A stretch of DNA of 41,485 bases from Treponema sp. (lineage in GTDB: Bacteria > Spirochaetota > Spirochaetia > Treponematales > Treponemataceae), in NCBI GenBank assembly GCA_024402535.1, contig JAKSTN010000020.1:1-41485 (forward strand). The letters are read 5' to 3'. A program made the position numbers and the translations under genes. This document shows positions 17,887 to 25,457 of this stretch, piece after piece. The notes beneath the pieces were generated by a model, which was not told the origin of the DNA, searched no databases, and was given only the letters and a program-made list of their open reading frames with translations. Every line of letters begins with the position of its first letter. Within the stretch, counting starts at the first letter, position 1.

Positions 17887-18837
17887 CTATTCTGCAGGGA
17901 AAAATTTTGGAAGGCCGTTATACAGAACTGTAAGCACTGTTGTAATGTCGTGTCCGCTTTTAGGACAAAGTTCAAAGTAACAGTTACCTTCTGCATAGTT
18001 GTCTGCAAAAACAAAAACGTCTGGATGAGTTTTCATTTTATCCATCTGAGGAACAAGGAATGGTGTTGCCATTTCGTTGGCACCACAGCCTGAGTAAATC
18101 ATGAAGTCATCTTTTGTGTATCCTTGAGAAATCACTTTTTCTGCAAGAATCTGTCCTACGTCTTTTCCCTGGTCTTTTGAAGAGTTTCCGCCCATTCTTC
18201 TGGCATCGCCGCTTATAGGAGCGTAATGAGAAATCAGATCCAGACAGTTTTCAAAGATTGTCCAGGTTGTCATACTTCCCATTGAAAAACCGCCGAAGCC
18301 GCGGGCGTTTCTGTTCTGGCGGATGTGATATTTCTCTTCGAAGGCAGGCATAAGATCTTCGCGCAGTTCCTGATTGAAAACTTGAGCGTTTGAAAAAACA
18401 TCGGTAGAGTATGGTTCCCAGAAAGTAACTGCGCAGAAAATAGTCTTTGCAAGTTTCTTTTTATAAATCTGAGAGTCGATGATTTTTTTTAGAAGTGAAT
18501 TGCAGTTTACACCGTCAAAGAAAAATTCCGGACTCTGTTCGTGGCCGTGCATAAGGTACATAACGTTGTATTCTGTTTCGGTGTCGTTTTCGTCAAAGCC
18601 GTAAGGAAGATAAACAAGGGCAGTTTTCTTGTAGATTTTTGAATCGACTGAAGAAACTCTGTTCTTTACTTCGTAAACATAACGGAAAACAACGCCTTCT
18701 TCAGGGCATACGGTGTAGCAGGAATCAGGAATACTCTGAAATGCATTGTCTGGGAAACTTCTTCTTTCTGCAAAAACAGACGAAGACATTACAATTGTAA
18801 AAATAAAAAGCGATAAAATAATTTTTTTTGTTTTCAT
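17887..18837 (-). CDS. Secreted alpha/beta-hydrolase esterase (CE1/feruloyl-esterase-like)
   Basis: The 316 residues begin with a cleavable signal peptide (to about SSVFA). The fold signatures are VYLPYGF, the oxyanion strand YLMHGHEQSP, the nucleophile elbow G-F-S185-M-G, and a late H296 in KSGHDITT. This is the pattern of the putative esterase family that includes XynZ-type feruloyl and acetyl-xylan esterases, enzymes that strip side groups from plant hemicellulose. No carbohydrate-binding module is attached. The substrate is inferred only from family and would fit a fibre-rich gut. It is transcribed divergently from the DNA methylase with only 38 bases between the two start codons. Confidence 0.83.
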   Translation of the reverse strand: MKTKKIILSLFIFTIVMSSSVFAERRSFPDNAFQSIPDSCYTVCPEEGVVFRYVYEVKNRVSSVDSKIYKKTALVYLPYGFDENDTETEYNVMYLMHGHEQSPEFFFDGVNCNSLLKKIIDSQIYKKKLAKTIFCAVTFWEPYSTDVFSNAQVFNQELREDLMPAFEEKYHIRQNRNARGFGGFSMGSMTTWTIFENCLDLISHYAPISGDARRMGGNSSKDQGKDVGQILAEKVISQGYTKDDFMIYSGCGANEMATPFLVPQMDKMKTHPDVFVFADNYAEGNCYFELCPKSGHDITTVLTVLYNGLPKFFPAE

Positions 18838-18875
18838 ATGTCGAATATATTAGCTTTTTTCATTATCATTAATCT
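18838..18875. promoter_or_regulatory. Overlapping divergent promoters (esterase and DNA methylase)
   Basis: The 38-base gap contains TATATT on the minus strand (18844-18849), 6 bases from the esterase ATG, and TATCAT on the plus strand (18864-18869), 6 bases from the methylase ATG. Neither start has a Shine-Dalgarno sequence. With 17-base spacers the -35 region of each promoter falls on or next to the -10 of the other, so polymerase should occupy only one at a time. The -35 sequences themselves are poor (TCGAAT and TTAATG). Confidence 0.4.
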
Positions 18876-19979
18876 ATGAGAGAAAATCAGGATTTTCTTA
18901 CATCTCAGATAATCACTTACATCGGCAACAAGCGTATTCTCATTACAAATATTGAAAACGAGATTTTTGATATTGAAAAAGAACTTGGGAAAGACCGTCT
19001 TGTCTGTGCTGATTTATTTTCCGGTTCTGGCATTGTTGCCCGCATGCTTAAACGTCATTCTTCTCTCCTTTATACCAACGATCTTGAAAATTACTCTCAT
19101 ATTCTGAACGACTGCTATCTTACGAATAAAAAAGATTTTGATGAAAAACTGTACGATAAACTTCAGAAACAGATCTTGAAAAAAACAGAAGAAAATCCTG
19201 TCCGTGGAATCATTACTGAAAATTATGCTCCGGCCGTAACTGATAAAATCAGAAAAGGGGAGCGTGCATTTTACACTCACGAAAACGCTGTAAAAATAGA
19301 TTCTTACCGTAAATATATAGAAGAAATTGTTCCTTATGAAATGCAGAAATTTTTTCTGGCGCCTCTTTTGACGGAAGCTTCGGTTCACGTAAACACAAGC
19401 GGAGTTTTCAAAGGATTTTATAAAGACCCTGCAACAAAGACCGGCTGCTTTGGCGGAGCGGGCAAAAATGCCCTTTCACGAATCTGCGGGAATATCGAGC
19501 TTAAGAAACCTGTCCTGAGCAATTTTGATTCAGATGTTGTTCTTTTCCAGAAAGACGCAGTTGAACTTGCTTCAGAACTTAAAGGCCTTGATGTTGCTTA
19601 TCTGGATCCTCCATACAATCAGCATCCTTACGGTTCAAACTACTTTATGCTGAACCTGATTTTAGAAAACAAGATTCCGGAAGATGTTCGTGTTTCAAAG
19701 GTTTCAGGCATTCCTTCAAACTGGAATCGCAGTGCCTTCAATAAAAAACAGGCTGCGTTGAAATCTATGGAACAGATAATCAGCCGCCTTGATGCAAAGT
19801 ACACGGTTATTTCATATAATTCTGAAGGTTTTATTTCCTTTGATGATATGGAATCAATGCTGAAAAAATACGGCGAAGTCCGCACCGTGGGCATTCCATA
19901 CAATACTTTCCGCGGAAGCCGGAATCTTTCCGCCCGTGATATTCACGTAACTGAATATCTTTTTATCCTGAAAAAATAG
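18876..19979 (+). CDS. D12-class N6-adenine DNA methyltransferase (orphan)
   Basis: The 367 residues show alpha-type order: motif X ITYIGNKR (13-20), SAM-binding motif I D46-L-F-S-G-S-G, a long target-recognition region (about 80-235), then catalytic D244-P-P-Y247 followed by NQHPYGSNYF. It should methylate the exocyclic amine of adenine in a specific DNA sequence that cannot be predicted here. No restriction endonuclease gene is adjacent: neighbours are an esterase and an AEC transporter. An orphan regulatory or protective methylase, or the remnant of a restriction system, are the options. No ribosome binding site is present; a -10-like TATCAT sits 6 bases upstream. Confidence 0.88.
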   Translation: MRENQDFLTSQIITYIGNKRILITNIENEIFDIEKELGKDRLVCADLFSGSGIVARMLKRHSSLLYTNDLENYSHILNDCYLTNKKDFDEKLYDKLQKQILKKTEENPVRGIITENYAPAVTDKIRKGERAFYTHENAVKIDSYRKYIEEIVPYEMQKFFLAPLLTEASVHVNTSGVFKGFYKDPATKTGCFGGAGKNALSRICGNIELKKPVLSNFDSDVVLFQKDAVELASELKGLDVAYLDPPYNQHPYGSNYFMLNLILENKIPEDVRVSKVSGIPSNWNRSAFNKKQAALKSMEQIISRLDAKYTVISYNSEGFISFDDMESMLKKYGEVRTVGIPYNTFRGSRNLSARDIHVTEYLFILKK

Positions 19980-19996
19980 GCGTCAGGAGCGCCTGA
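19978..19996 (+). promoter_or_regulatory. Two alternative hairpins around the AEC ribosome binding site
   Basis: AGGCG (19978-19982) can pair with CGCCT (19990-19994), leaving the Shine-Dalgarno AGGAG (19985-19989) exposed in the loop. TCAGG (19983-19987) can instead pair with CCTGA (19992-19996), hiding part of it. The two folds exclude each other. The first overlaps the stop codon of the methylase gene, so a ribosome finishing that gene would disrupt it. Confidence 0.35.
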
Positions 19997-20001
19997 AAAT
20001 A

Positions 20002-20925
20002 ATGATTATTCTTGAAACAATAATCCCGGTTTTTGTACTTATCGCATTGGGATACATTCTGAAACGTACAGGTCTTTTCACAGATGACGGAATCTCTGTT
20101 ATCAAAAAACTGTGCTGCAACGTATTTCTTCCGGTTCTTGCCTTTGACACTTTGATTCACGGAAGCTATTCCAAAGATTCGCTTCTTCTTATTGGTCTTG
20201 AGCTTTTCATGCTTTTTGCAGCCTTCGGACTTGGATTCCTTTTTAAGCCTATGTTTGATGAAAAAGTCCGCGGCTATGTTCCTTATGCCATGACAACTTA
20301 TGAAGGCGGACTGTTCGGCTGGGCACTTATTTCCATTGTTGTGGGAAAAGAAAACCTTTATTACATCGTCAGTATGGATATTTTTTCAGGAGTATTCGTT
20401 TTCACTATTATGGCAACAGGACTTAAGCTGCTTTCAGGTGAAAAAATGACAAGAAAAGAAATTACTGTTTCTGTCTGTACAAATCCTGTAGTGCTTGCAA
20501 CAATTCTTGGCTTTACAGGAGCTGCTCTGGGACTTGGCGAGATTATCGATAATTCGGCCTGGTGCGGAGTTTATACAAAACTTACAAACTTTTTCACACA
20601 GCCAATGTCGCCACTTATTCTTTTATGCATCGGGTCAGGATTAGTCTTTGACTGGAATGTTCTGAAGAAAGGACTTAAGCTTGCAGGACTTCGTTATGCC
20701 GTGCAGGTTGTTCTTTGTGCCATTGTTCTTTTTGTGATTTCCCGTACAATGGGACTCAATGATATTCTTTTGAAATCACTTCTTATTTATTTCTTTGTGC
20801 CTACATCCTTTGTGCTGAATATGTATGCAAATGAAAAAGAAACGGTAGAGTTTACATCATCATCATTATCACTTGAAATTTTAATTTCACTTCTGATATT
20901 TACTATTATAATTGTGGTTGTTTAG
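20002..20925 (+). CDS. AEC-family (auxin efflux carrier type) permease
   Basis: The 307 residues form about ten hydrophobic helices in two halves, starting IIPVFVLIALGYILKRTG, a typical N-terminus of bacterial AEC carriers. The middle has a polar break around KPMFDEKVRGYVPYAMTTYEGG. Family members export or exchange organic acids such as malate or malonate; the substrate here is unknown. It follows the DNA methylase by 22 bases and precedes the SpoU methylase by 21, so the three may form one transcript. The start is fixed by AGGAG 12 bases upstream, embedded in a small hairpin. Confidence 0.88.
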   Translation: MIILETIIPVFVLIALGYILKRTGLFTDDGISVIKKLCCNVFLPVLAFDTLIHGSYSKDSLLLIGLELFMLFAAFGLGFLFKPMFDEKVRGYVPYAMTTYEGGLFGWALISIVVGKENLYYIVSMDIFSGVFVFTIMATGLKLLSGEKMTRKEITVSVCTNPVVLATILGFTGAALGLGEIIDNSAWCGVYTKLTNFFTQPMSPLILLCIGSGLVFDWNVLKKGLKLAGLRYAVQVVLCAIVLFVISRTMGLNDILLKSLLIYFFVPTSFVLNMYANEKETVEFTSSSLSLEILISLLIFTIIIVVV

Positions 20926-20946
20926 CCACTTGTTTTTGGAGACAAA

Positions 20947-21720
20947 ATGAAAAACAAACAGAGAAACGAACTTGCAGTCTGCGGAATGGCTGCTGTAAAA
21001 AAACTTGAAAAAAAACATAACGATAGAATTCAGCGCCTTTACTTTTCTGAAAAGGTAGCTCCTCTTTTCGGAGGGCTTTGTAAAACTCTTGCAAAGAACA
21101 AGAAGCCTTATAATCAGGTAAAAGACGAAAAGGAACTTGAAAAACTGGCAGGAACAGTTCATCACCAGGGCGTTGTCGCCATGATTGATTTTCCTGAACT
21201 GACTCAGATTGATTCTGACATTATTCAGAGCTGGGTTGAAAATAAAGAAGATGCTGTTCTTCTGGACCACATCGGAAATGCAAACAACTTCGGAGCAATT
21301 GTACGTTCTGCAGTTTTCTTTGGAATTAAAAATATTATTATCCCTATGGATGAAGGGCAGACTTTCATCACAACAAGTTCTTACCGTGTTGCAGAAGGCG
21401 GCATGGAATATGTAAACATTTATACAGTTGCTAATCCTGAAAAACTGCTTGGCGCACTTAACGGTAAAATGTGCAAGGTAGGAACTTCGCTTAAAGCCAA
21501 AAAAGATGTAAGCCAGATCCGTAAAAGCGCAGGGGATAAACCTGTTCTCATTATTCTTGGAAATGAAGAAAACGGAATCAGCCGTGAAGTTGAAAAACTT
21601 TGCGATGAACTTGTAATTATTCCTTTCAGCGGTATGGCAGAAGGTTTTAAGGAACCGCTTGTTGAATCTTTGAATGTTGCGCAGGCTGCATCGGTTATTT
21701 TTTACGAAATTATGAAATAA
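20947..21720 (+). CDS. SpoU/TrmH-family 2'-O-ribose RNA methyltransferase
   Basis: The 257 residues have an N-terminal substrate-binding domain (1-90) followed by the SPOUT knot. All three motifs are present: N-N-F-G-A-I-V-R-S-A (motif 1), I-L-G-N-E-E-N-G-I-S (motif 2) and L-N-V-A-Q-A-A-S-V (motif 3). It transfers methyl from SAM to a ribose 2'-OH in rRNA or tRNA; RlmB- or TrmH-like function cannot be separated by eye. A Shine-Dalgarno GGAG lies 6 to 7 bases upstream of ATG. The opposite strand has a 279-codon open frame over most of the gene, with Phe/Asn/Cys-rich nonsense composition, which I regard as a shadow. Confidence 0.9.
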   Translation: MKNKQRNELAVCGMAAVKKLEKKHNDRIQRLYFSEKVAPLFGGLCKTLAKNKKPYNQVKDEKELEKLAGTVHHQGVVAMIDFPELTQIDSDIIQSWVENKEDAVLLDHIGNANNFGAIVRSAVFFGIKNIIIPMDEGQTFITTSSYRVAEGGMEYVNIYTVANPEKLLGALNGKMCKVGTSLKAKKDVSQIRKSAGDKPVLIILGNEENGISREVEKLCDELVIIPFSGMAEGFKEPLVESLNVAQAASVIFYEIMK

Positions 21721-21733
21721 CTCCATTTTCTGT

Positions 21734-21762
21734 TTGATTTGTGTAATAAAATGTTATATTAT
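21734..21762 (+). promoter_or_regulatory. Promoter of the small membrane protein gene
   Basis: TTGATT (21734-21739), 17-base spacer and TATTAT (21757-21762), giving a start near 21769 and a leader of about 30 bases that contains the Shine-Dalgarno GAGGAG at 21790-21795. This is a normal leadered promoter, in contrast to the leaderless-type starts nearby. Confidence 0.5.
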
Positions 21763-21800
21763 TAGAGATATTAGATTTTTGTGCACAAAAGAGGAGAAAA

Positions 21801-22253
21801 ATGGGTAAAAAGAATTTAAGTACAATGAAACTGATTGAATTCATCGGATTCATTCTTGCAGCAGTAGGATTTTGTCTTCCACTGACAAAAGGAAAAGTTT
21901 TCGGTTCAAACGGTGGAAGCGGTTTGAATTTCATTAAGAATATTTTTGATAGAGGTGCTTCTTTCCAGGAAATTATGGCACTTCTGATTTTTGTATTTGC
22001 AATTGCAGGTATTCTTATTATGGTTCTGAAAGACGTAAAGTTATACGGCTTTCTGTGTGCCGTTGGTGGAATTGTCTGCGGCGTTCTGTTCTATTTGAAA
22101 TCAATTGGTGTATTTGATTCAGGGGTTGCAAAAGGTGCTGCAAAATTTGCAAGCAAAGTTGGTGGTGCAGTTGCTGCTCCAAGCGTAGGTATTTACCTGC
22201 TCTGCATCGGCTTTGTTCTGGCCCTGGTAGGGGCAATTCTTAGAAAGAAATAA
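21801..22253 (+). CDS. Small four-helix membrane protein, function unknown
   Basis: The 150 residues have hydrophobic helices at about 10-28, 54-71, 76-95 and 124-146, and a Gly/Ala/Lys segment between the last two (GVAKGAAKFASKVGGAVAA). No catalytic motif is visible. The strong Shine-Dalgarno GAGGAG and its own promoter and terminator suggest an independently expressed, possibly abundant protein. I do not recognise the family; similar small proteins of unknown function occur in treponemes, but I cannot confirm homology from here. The stop codon is followed by a short AC-dinucleotide run and a terminator. Confidence 0.75.
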   Translation: MGKKNLSTMKLIEFIGFILAAVGFCLPLTKGKVFGSNGGSGLNFIKNIFDRGASFQEIMALLIFVFAIAGILIMVLKDVKLYGFLCAVGGIVCGVLFYLKSIGVFDSGVAKGAAKFASKVGGAVAAPSVGIYLLCIGFVLALVGAILRKK

Positions 22254-22290
22254 TCGGTTTTTTGATTTTATAACACACACACACATGTTG

Positions 22291-22322
22291 GCCGTTCGGG
22301 ACTTCCGAACGGCTTTTTTTTT
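22291..22322 (+). terminator. Intrinsic terminator
   Basis: Perfect 9-bp stem GCCGTTCGG (22291-22299) with CCGAACGGC (22305-22313), 5-base loop, and a 9-base T run (22314-22322). A run of AC repeats (22273-22285) lies between the stop codon and this hairpin. The terminator ends 35 bases before the DUF763 start. Confidence 0.95.
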
Positions 22323-22345
22323 GTACATCTTGACGCGACGTATAG

Positions 22346-22357
22346 TATAATAACTAT
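22346..22357 (+). promoter_or_regulatory. Candidate leaderless -10 of the DUF763 gene
   Basis: A perfect TATAAT (22346-22351) lies 6 bases before ATG 22358, so transcription should begin at or next to the A of the start codon. No Shine-Dalgarno sequence is present. TTGACG (22330-22335) is too close (10 bases) for a -35; TTGTAC (22321-22326) has a 19-base spacer. Confidence 0.55.
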
Positions 22358-23719
22358 ATGCTTCGTAACTCCGGACATGCAGATCTTCCTCTCCACACAG
22401 GTATAGTACCAAAATGGCTTGCCGACCGTATGATGGTTACAGGAACTCTGATTATTGAATCTATTATTCAGAATTACGGAGTTGATGAAGCTTTGACCCG
22501 TCTTAGTGATCCCCTCTGGTTTCAGAGTTTTGGCGCCGTTATGGGCATGGACTGGCACAGTTCCGGAATTACAACAAGTGTAATGTATGCATTAAAGCGC
22601 GGCCTGAATCCCAGGGCTCATGAGCTTGGGCTTTATGTCTGTGGCGGCCGCGGAAAATATTCCCGCCAGACCCCAGATGAGCTTCTGGAAATGGGAATGA
22701 GATCCGGTTTTCAGGCAGATGAATATGTAAGAAATTCAAAGCTGGTTGCAAAAATTGATAATAACGCCGTGCAGGACGGCTTTCAGCTTTATCAGCATAA
22801 TTTTATTCTTTCGAAAACCGGAAACTGGGCAGTTGTTCAGCAGGGAATGAACGGGGCTTCTAAAACAGCAAGACGGTATCACTGGTGTTCTTCAGATTTA
22901 CGAAGTTTTGTGGAAGAACCTCACACCGGCGTCGTTGGCGACAGCCAGGGCCTTATCCTGAACCTGACAGACAAAGCTGCAGGCGATACCCGCAGCTCCA
23001 TTGTAGAAATGAGCCGTGAGGATCCGGAACGCATTTTGAAAGAAATAGGCGTCATGGCAAAGCCTGAAAGCGAAATCATTTTATTAAGCGGCGGAAAGTC
23101 CGTTCCCATAAAGAAAAAGTCTGCGCCTCTTCCGAATCCTGATCAGGGGGAACTTTTCCCGGAACTAGCCGCCATGTCGCCTTCGGAAGTTGAAAAAGCC
23201 CTGGGGCCTGGGCCGAACGATAAAATGGTTGTGGTTCAGAATAAAGGCCGGAACCTGGTAATGCCAGCTCATCATGAAGTTCTGGCTCAAGACGTAGATT
23301 TGAAACGACTTGGCGGCGTTCTTGCCACGGCATACGAAACCCAGCCAAAAGATTTTGAAAGTCTTATGCTTACTCCGGGGCTTGGTCCCAGAACCCTTCA
23401 AAGCCTGACACTTGTAAGCGAAGTTATTTACGGCACTCCAAGCCGTTTTACAGATCCTGCCCGTTTCAGTTTTGCTCATGGCGGTAAGGACGGTCATCCG
23501 TTCCCGGTGCCTCTAAAAGTTTACGACGAAAGTATCCGCATCCTTCAGGACAGCATAGAAAAGTCAAAACTTGGCTACAATGAAAAATCAGACTGCATCC
23601 GCCGCCTTCACAACACTGCTATGTACGTGGAACAAAACTGCCAGACCGAAGTAGACTTTGACAAAGCCATCCTCTACGAAAAAGGCATGTCCGACACCTG
23701 GGACGGTAGAACGTGTTAA
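22358..23719 (+). CDS. DUF763 domain protein (COG1415-like)
   Basis: The 453 residues begin with LRNSGHADLPLHTGIVPKWL, the conserved opening of the DUF763 family, which supports this start. The family was first noticed in archaea and thermophiles, and no biochemical function is established. The central region (to about 230) carries conserved Trp, His and Gly positions such as SFGAVMGMDWHSSG and QQGMN; the latter half includes a helix-hairpin-helix-like stretch around LMLTPGLGPRTLQSL, hinting at nucleic-acid binding (inference). It stands alone between a terminator and the TAXI-TRAP operon. GC-rich codons appear toward the 3' end compared with neighbours. Confidence 0.9.
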   Translation: MLRNSGHADLPLHTGIVPKWLADRMMVTGTLIIESIIQNYGVDEALTRLSDPLWFQSFGAVMGMDWHSSGITTSVMYALKRGLNPRAHELGLYVCGGRGKYSRQTPDELLEMGMRSGFQADEYVRNSKLVAKIDNNAVQDGFQLYQHNFILSKTGNWAVVQQGMNGASKTARRYHWCSSDLRSFVEEPHTGVVGDSQGLILNLTDKAAGDTRSSIVEMSREDPERILKEIGVMAKPESEIILLSGGKSVPIKKKSAPLPNPDQGELFPELAAMSPSEVEKALGPGPNDKMVVVQNKGRNLVMPAHHEVLAQDVDLKRLGGVLATAYETQPKDFESLMLTPGLGPRTLQSLTLVSEVIYGTPSRFTDPARFSFAHGGKDGHPFPVPLKVYDESIRILQDSIEKSKLGYNEKSDCIRRLHNTAMYVEQNCQTEVDFDKAILYEKGMSDTWDGRTC

Positions 23720-23758
23720 CTTTGTAACAAAAACATATAAAAAAATCGAAAAGTCCTG

Positions 23759-23764
23759 TATAAT
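23759..23764 (+). promoter_or_regulatory. -10 element of the TAXI-TRAP operon
   Basis: TATAAT at 23759-23764, directly preceded by TG. No convincing -35 lies 16-18 bases upstream. The leader of roughly 27 bases holds the Shine-Dalgarno GGGAGA, 6 bases before ATG 23798. Confidence 0.45.
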
Positions 23765-23797
23765 AGTACAGTTAATTTTTATTGACGGGAGAATCTT

Positions 23798-24748
23798 ATG
23801 AAAAAATCATTACTCGTAGTGGTTGCTGCTGTTGCTATGCTTTCAGGCTGTGCAAAACAGAACAACAAGAATTTCATCCTGGCAACAGGTGGAACATCAG
23901 GTACTTACTATCCATTTGGTGGTGCTATGGCTCAGATCTGGAATGACGGAATTCCTGGAATGAACGTTACAGCACAGGCAACAGGTGCTTCTGCAGAAAA
24001 CCTTCGCCTTATTTCAAACGGAGAAGCAGAATTCGGTACAGTTCAGAATGACGTTATGGACTATGCTTACAACGGATCTGATATGTTCGAAGGAAAAGCA
24101 CTTCCAAACCTTGCAACAATCGGAACACTTTATCCTGAAGTAGTACAGATTGCAGTTTCTGAAAAATCAGGAATCAAATCTATCGACGATTTCCGCGGAA
24201 AACGTATTTCTGTTGGTGACGCCGGTTCTGGTGTAGAATTCAACGCAAAACAGATCCTCGAAGGTTACAACATGACTTTTGACGACATCAAAAAAGCAAA
24301 CCTTTCTTTCAAAGAATCAGCTGAAGGTATTCAGAACGGAACTCTGGACGGATGTTTCGTAACAGCAGGTGTTCCAAACGCTGCTCTTCAGGAACTTGCT
24401 TTCACACAGGGACTCAGACTCATTTCAATTGATACAGAACATGCTCAGAAAATCGCTTCTAAATACAGCTTCTACACAATTGAAACAATTCCTGGCGGAA
24501 CATACAAAGGAACAGATGACGACACACAGGCTCTGGCAATTAAAGCAACTCTGGCTGTAAGCGCAAAACTCGATACAGAAACAGTTTACCAGATGACAAA
24601 AACTCTCTTTGAAAACCTGGACAAACTTGGTGCTGCACATGCTAAGGGAAAAGAAGTAACAGCTGCTAAAGCCGTTACAGGATGCTCAGTTCCATTCCAC
24701 CCTGGTGCTGTAAAATACTTCAAAGAAATCGGTTTCGACGTAAAATAA
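23798..24748 (+). CDS. TAXI-family TRAP transporter substrate-binding lipoprotein
   Basis: The 316 residues start with a lipoprotein signal ending MLSGC18. The mature part opens with FILATGGTSGTYYPFGGAMAQIW, the signature of TAXI proteins, and follows the typical two-lobe binding protein pattern (GEAEFGTVQNDVMDYAY, KRISVGDAGSGVEFNAKQIL). It is tethered to the membrane and delivers a carboxylate ligand, often glutamate or a dicarboxylate, to the fused permease encoded downstream; the ligand is not predictable. Codon choice is strongly biased, which suggests high expression. A block of hairpins separates it from the next operon gene and may stabilise its message. Confidence 0.94.
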   Translation: MKKSLLVVVAAVAMLSGCAKQNNKNFILATGGTSGTYYPFGGAMAQIWNDGIPGMNVTAQATGASAENLRLISNGEAEFGTVQNDVMDYAYNGSDMFEGKALPNLATIGTLYPEVVQIAVSEKSGIKSIDDFRGKRISVGDAGSGVEFNAKQILEGYNMTFDDIKKANLSFKESAEGIQNGTLDGCFVTAGVPNAALQELAFTQGLRLISIDTEHAQKIASKYSFYTIETIPGGTYKGTDDDTQALAIKATLAVSAKLDTETVYQMTKTLFENLDKLGAAHAKGKEVTAAKAVTGCSVPFHPGAVKYFKEIGFDVK

Positions 24749-24765
24749 TTTTTGGGTAGTGGAAA

Positions 24766-24891
24766 GCATACGACCTGCGGTCGTTTGCATGAGTGGAAAT
24801 TATTTAAGTCGCCGCTCATGCGGCTTGCGCATCCCCTAGCGCCCACTTTGTTGGGCGCTACCCCTTCTGCGGGCCTCAAACGCCGGCCCGC
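24766..24891 (+). repeat. Block of four GC-rich hairpins inside an operon
   Basis: Four inverted repeats follow one another: ACGACC/GGTCGT (24770-24784), GCCGC/GCGGC (24811-24824), TAGCGCCCA/TGGGCGCTA (24837-24860) and GCGGGCC/GGCCCGC (24869-24891). GCCCGC at 24895-24900 offers an alternative partner for the last stem. The stretch is much richer in G and C than the genes on either side. No T run follows any stem, so these are not intrinsic terminators. They may be a REP/BIME-like or MITE-like mobile repeat, or an mRNA-stabilising element. An open frame of 132 codons running through the block (24752-25150) overlaps the DUF1850 gene and is not believed. Confidence 0.7.
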
Positions 24892-24902
24892 AACGCCCGC
24901 TT

Positions 24903-25457
24903 ATGGAAAGACCACGTTTTACAAAATCATCTTTTGCTTTTCTCGCCTTGTGGATTTTTCTGTGTGCAGGTTTATTCTTTCCTTCTGTAAAAGTGATTTC
25001 AATTTCAAACAGAAAAAGTCCTTCGCAGAAAATCTATTCAAGGGATGCTGCCGTAAACGGCTTTGTTATTTCCTATACACATTCAGTGAACAAAGGCCGG
25101 GTTCACGATTTTTACAGAATAGAAAAAGACGGCTCACTTACATTAAATGAAACAGAATTTGTTTCTTACGGGGCAGGAATTCCTGAACCAGAAGAAACTC
25201 CCGGTGCAGTTTTTACAGTAACTGACACAGGTTATATTATTTCGAATTTGAACAGAAATATGGATGAACTGGTTATGGCCGTCGGCGTAATCGCAGATCA
25301 TTCAATAAAAATAAATACAGACAAGGCTGATGAAGTTTTACTCAACACAATTTTTGCACCCCAGACAAGCCTTGTCATAAAACAAAAAAAACTGAATCTA
25401 ATCAATTATATTTTATGGAGGAGTAAATCAACATGGATGAAAACCCAACTGATGTAA
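24903..25457 (+). CDS. DUF1850 protein of the TAXI-TRAP operon
   Basis: The 184 residues have an N-terminal hydrophobic anchor (about 10-28) and a small beta-rich domain with the DUF1850 pattern: ISYTHSVNKGRVHDFYRI, then LNETEFVSYGAGIPEPEE. DUF1850 genes are recurrent neighbours of TAXI-TRAP systems, but their role is unknown; an accessory envelope protein of the transporter is plausible. Its 3' end overlaps the permease gene by 25 bases. No Shine-Dalgarno sequence precedes the ATG, which follows the hairpin block by a few bases, so the way it is translated is unclear. Confidence 0.8.
   Translation: MERPRFTKSSFAFLALWIFLCAGLFFPSVKVISISNRKSPSQKIYSRDAAVNGFVISYTHSVNKGRVHDFYRIEKDGSLTLNETEFVSYGAGIPEPEETPGAVFTVTDTGYIISNLNRNMDELVMAVGVIADHSIKINTDKADEVLLNTIFAPQTSLVIKQKKLNLINYILWRSKSTWMKTQLM
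25417..25423 (+). promoter_or_regulatory. Strong Shine-Dalgarno deciding the permease start
   Basis: GGAGGAG at 25417-25423, 9 bases before ATG 25433, lies within the last codons of the DUF1850 gene. It fixes the permease start despite the 25-base gene overlap. Confidence 0.8.

Noticed and set aside
20887..21726. 279-codon open frame on the minus strand
   Set aside because: It covers the SpoU methylase gene in antisense, has Phe/Asn/Cys-rich composition and no ribosome binding site, while the plus-strand frame has all SPOUT motifs.
22273..22285. AC dinucleotide run as a phase-variation tract
   Set aside because: Only about six repeats, located after a stop codon and before a terminator, not in a promoter or coding frame.
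24837..24891. Integron attC site
   Set aside because: The hairpins lack GTTRRRY-type core sites and no integrase or cassette array is near.
24766..24891. Intrinsic terminator after the TAXI binding-protein gene
   Set aside because: None of the four stems is followed by a T run; operon continuity with DUF1850 and permease is expected.
24752..25150. 132-codon plus-strand frame through the hairpin block
   Set aside because: It overlaps the DUF1850 gene in another frame and its sequence mirrors the inverted repeats; no homology pattern or start signal.
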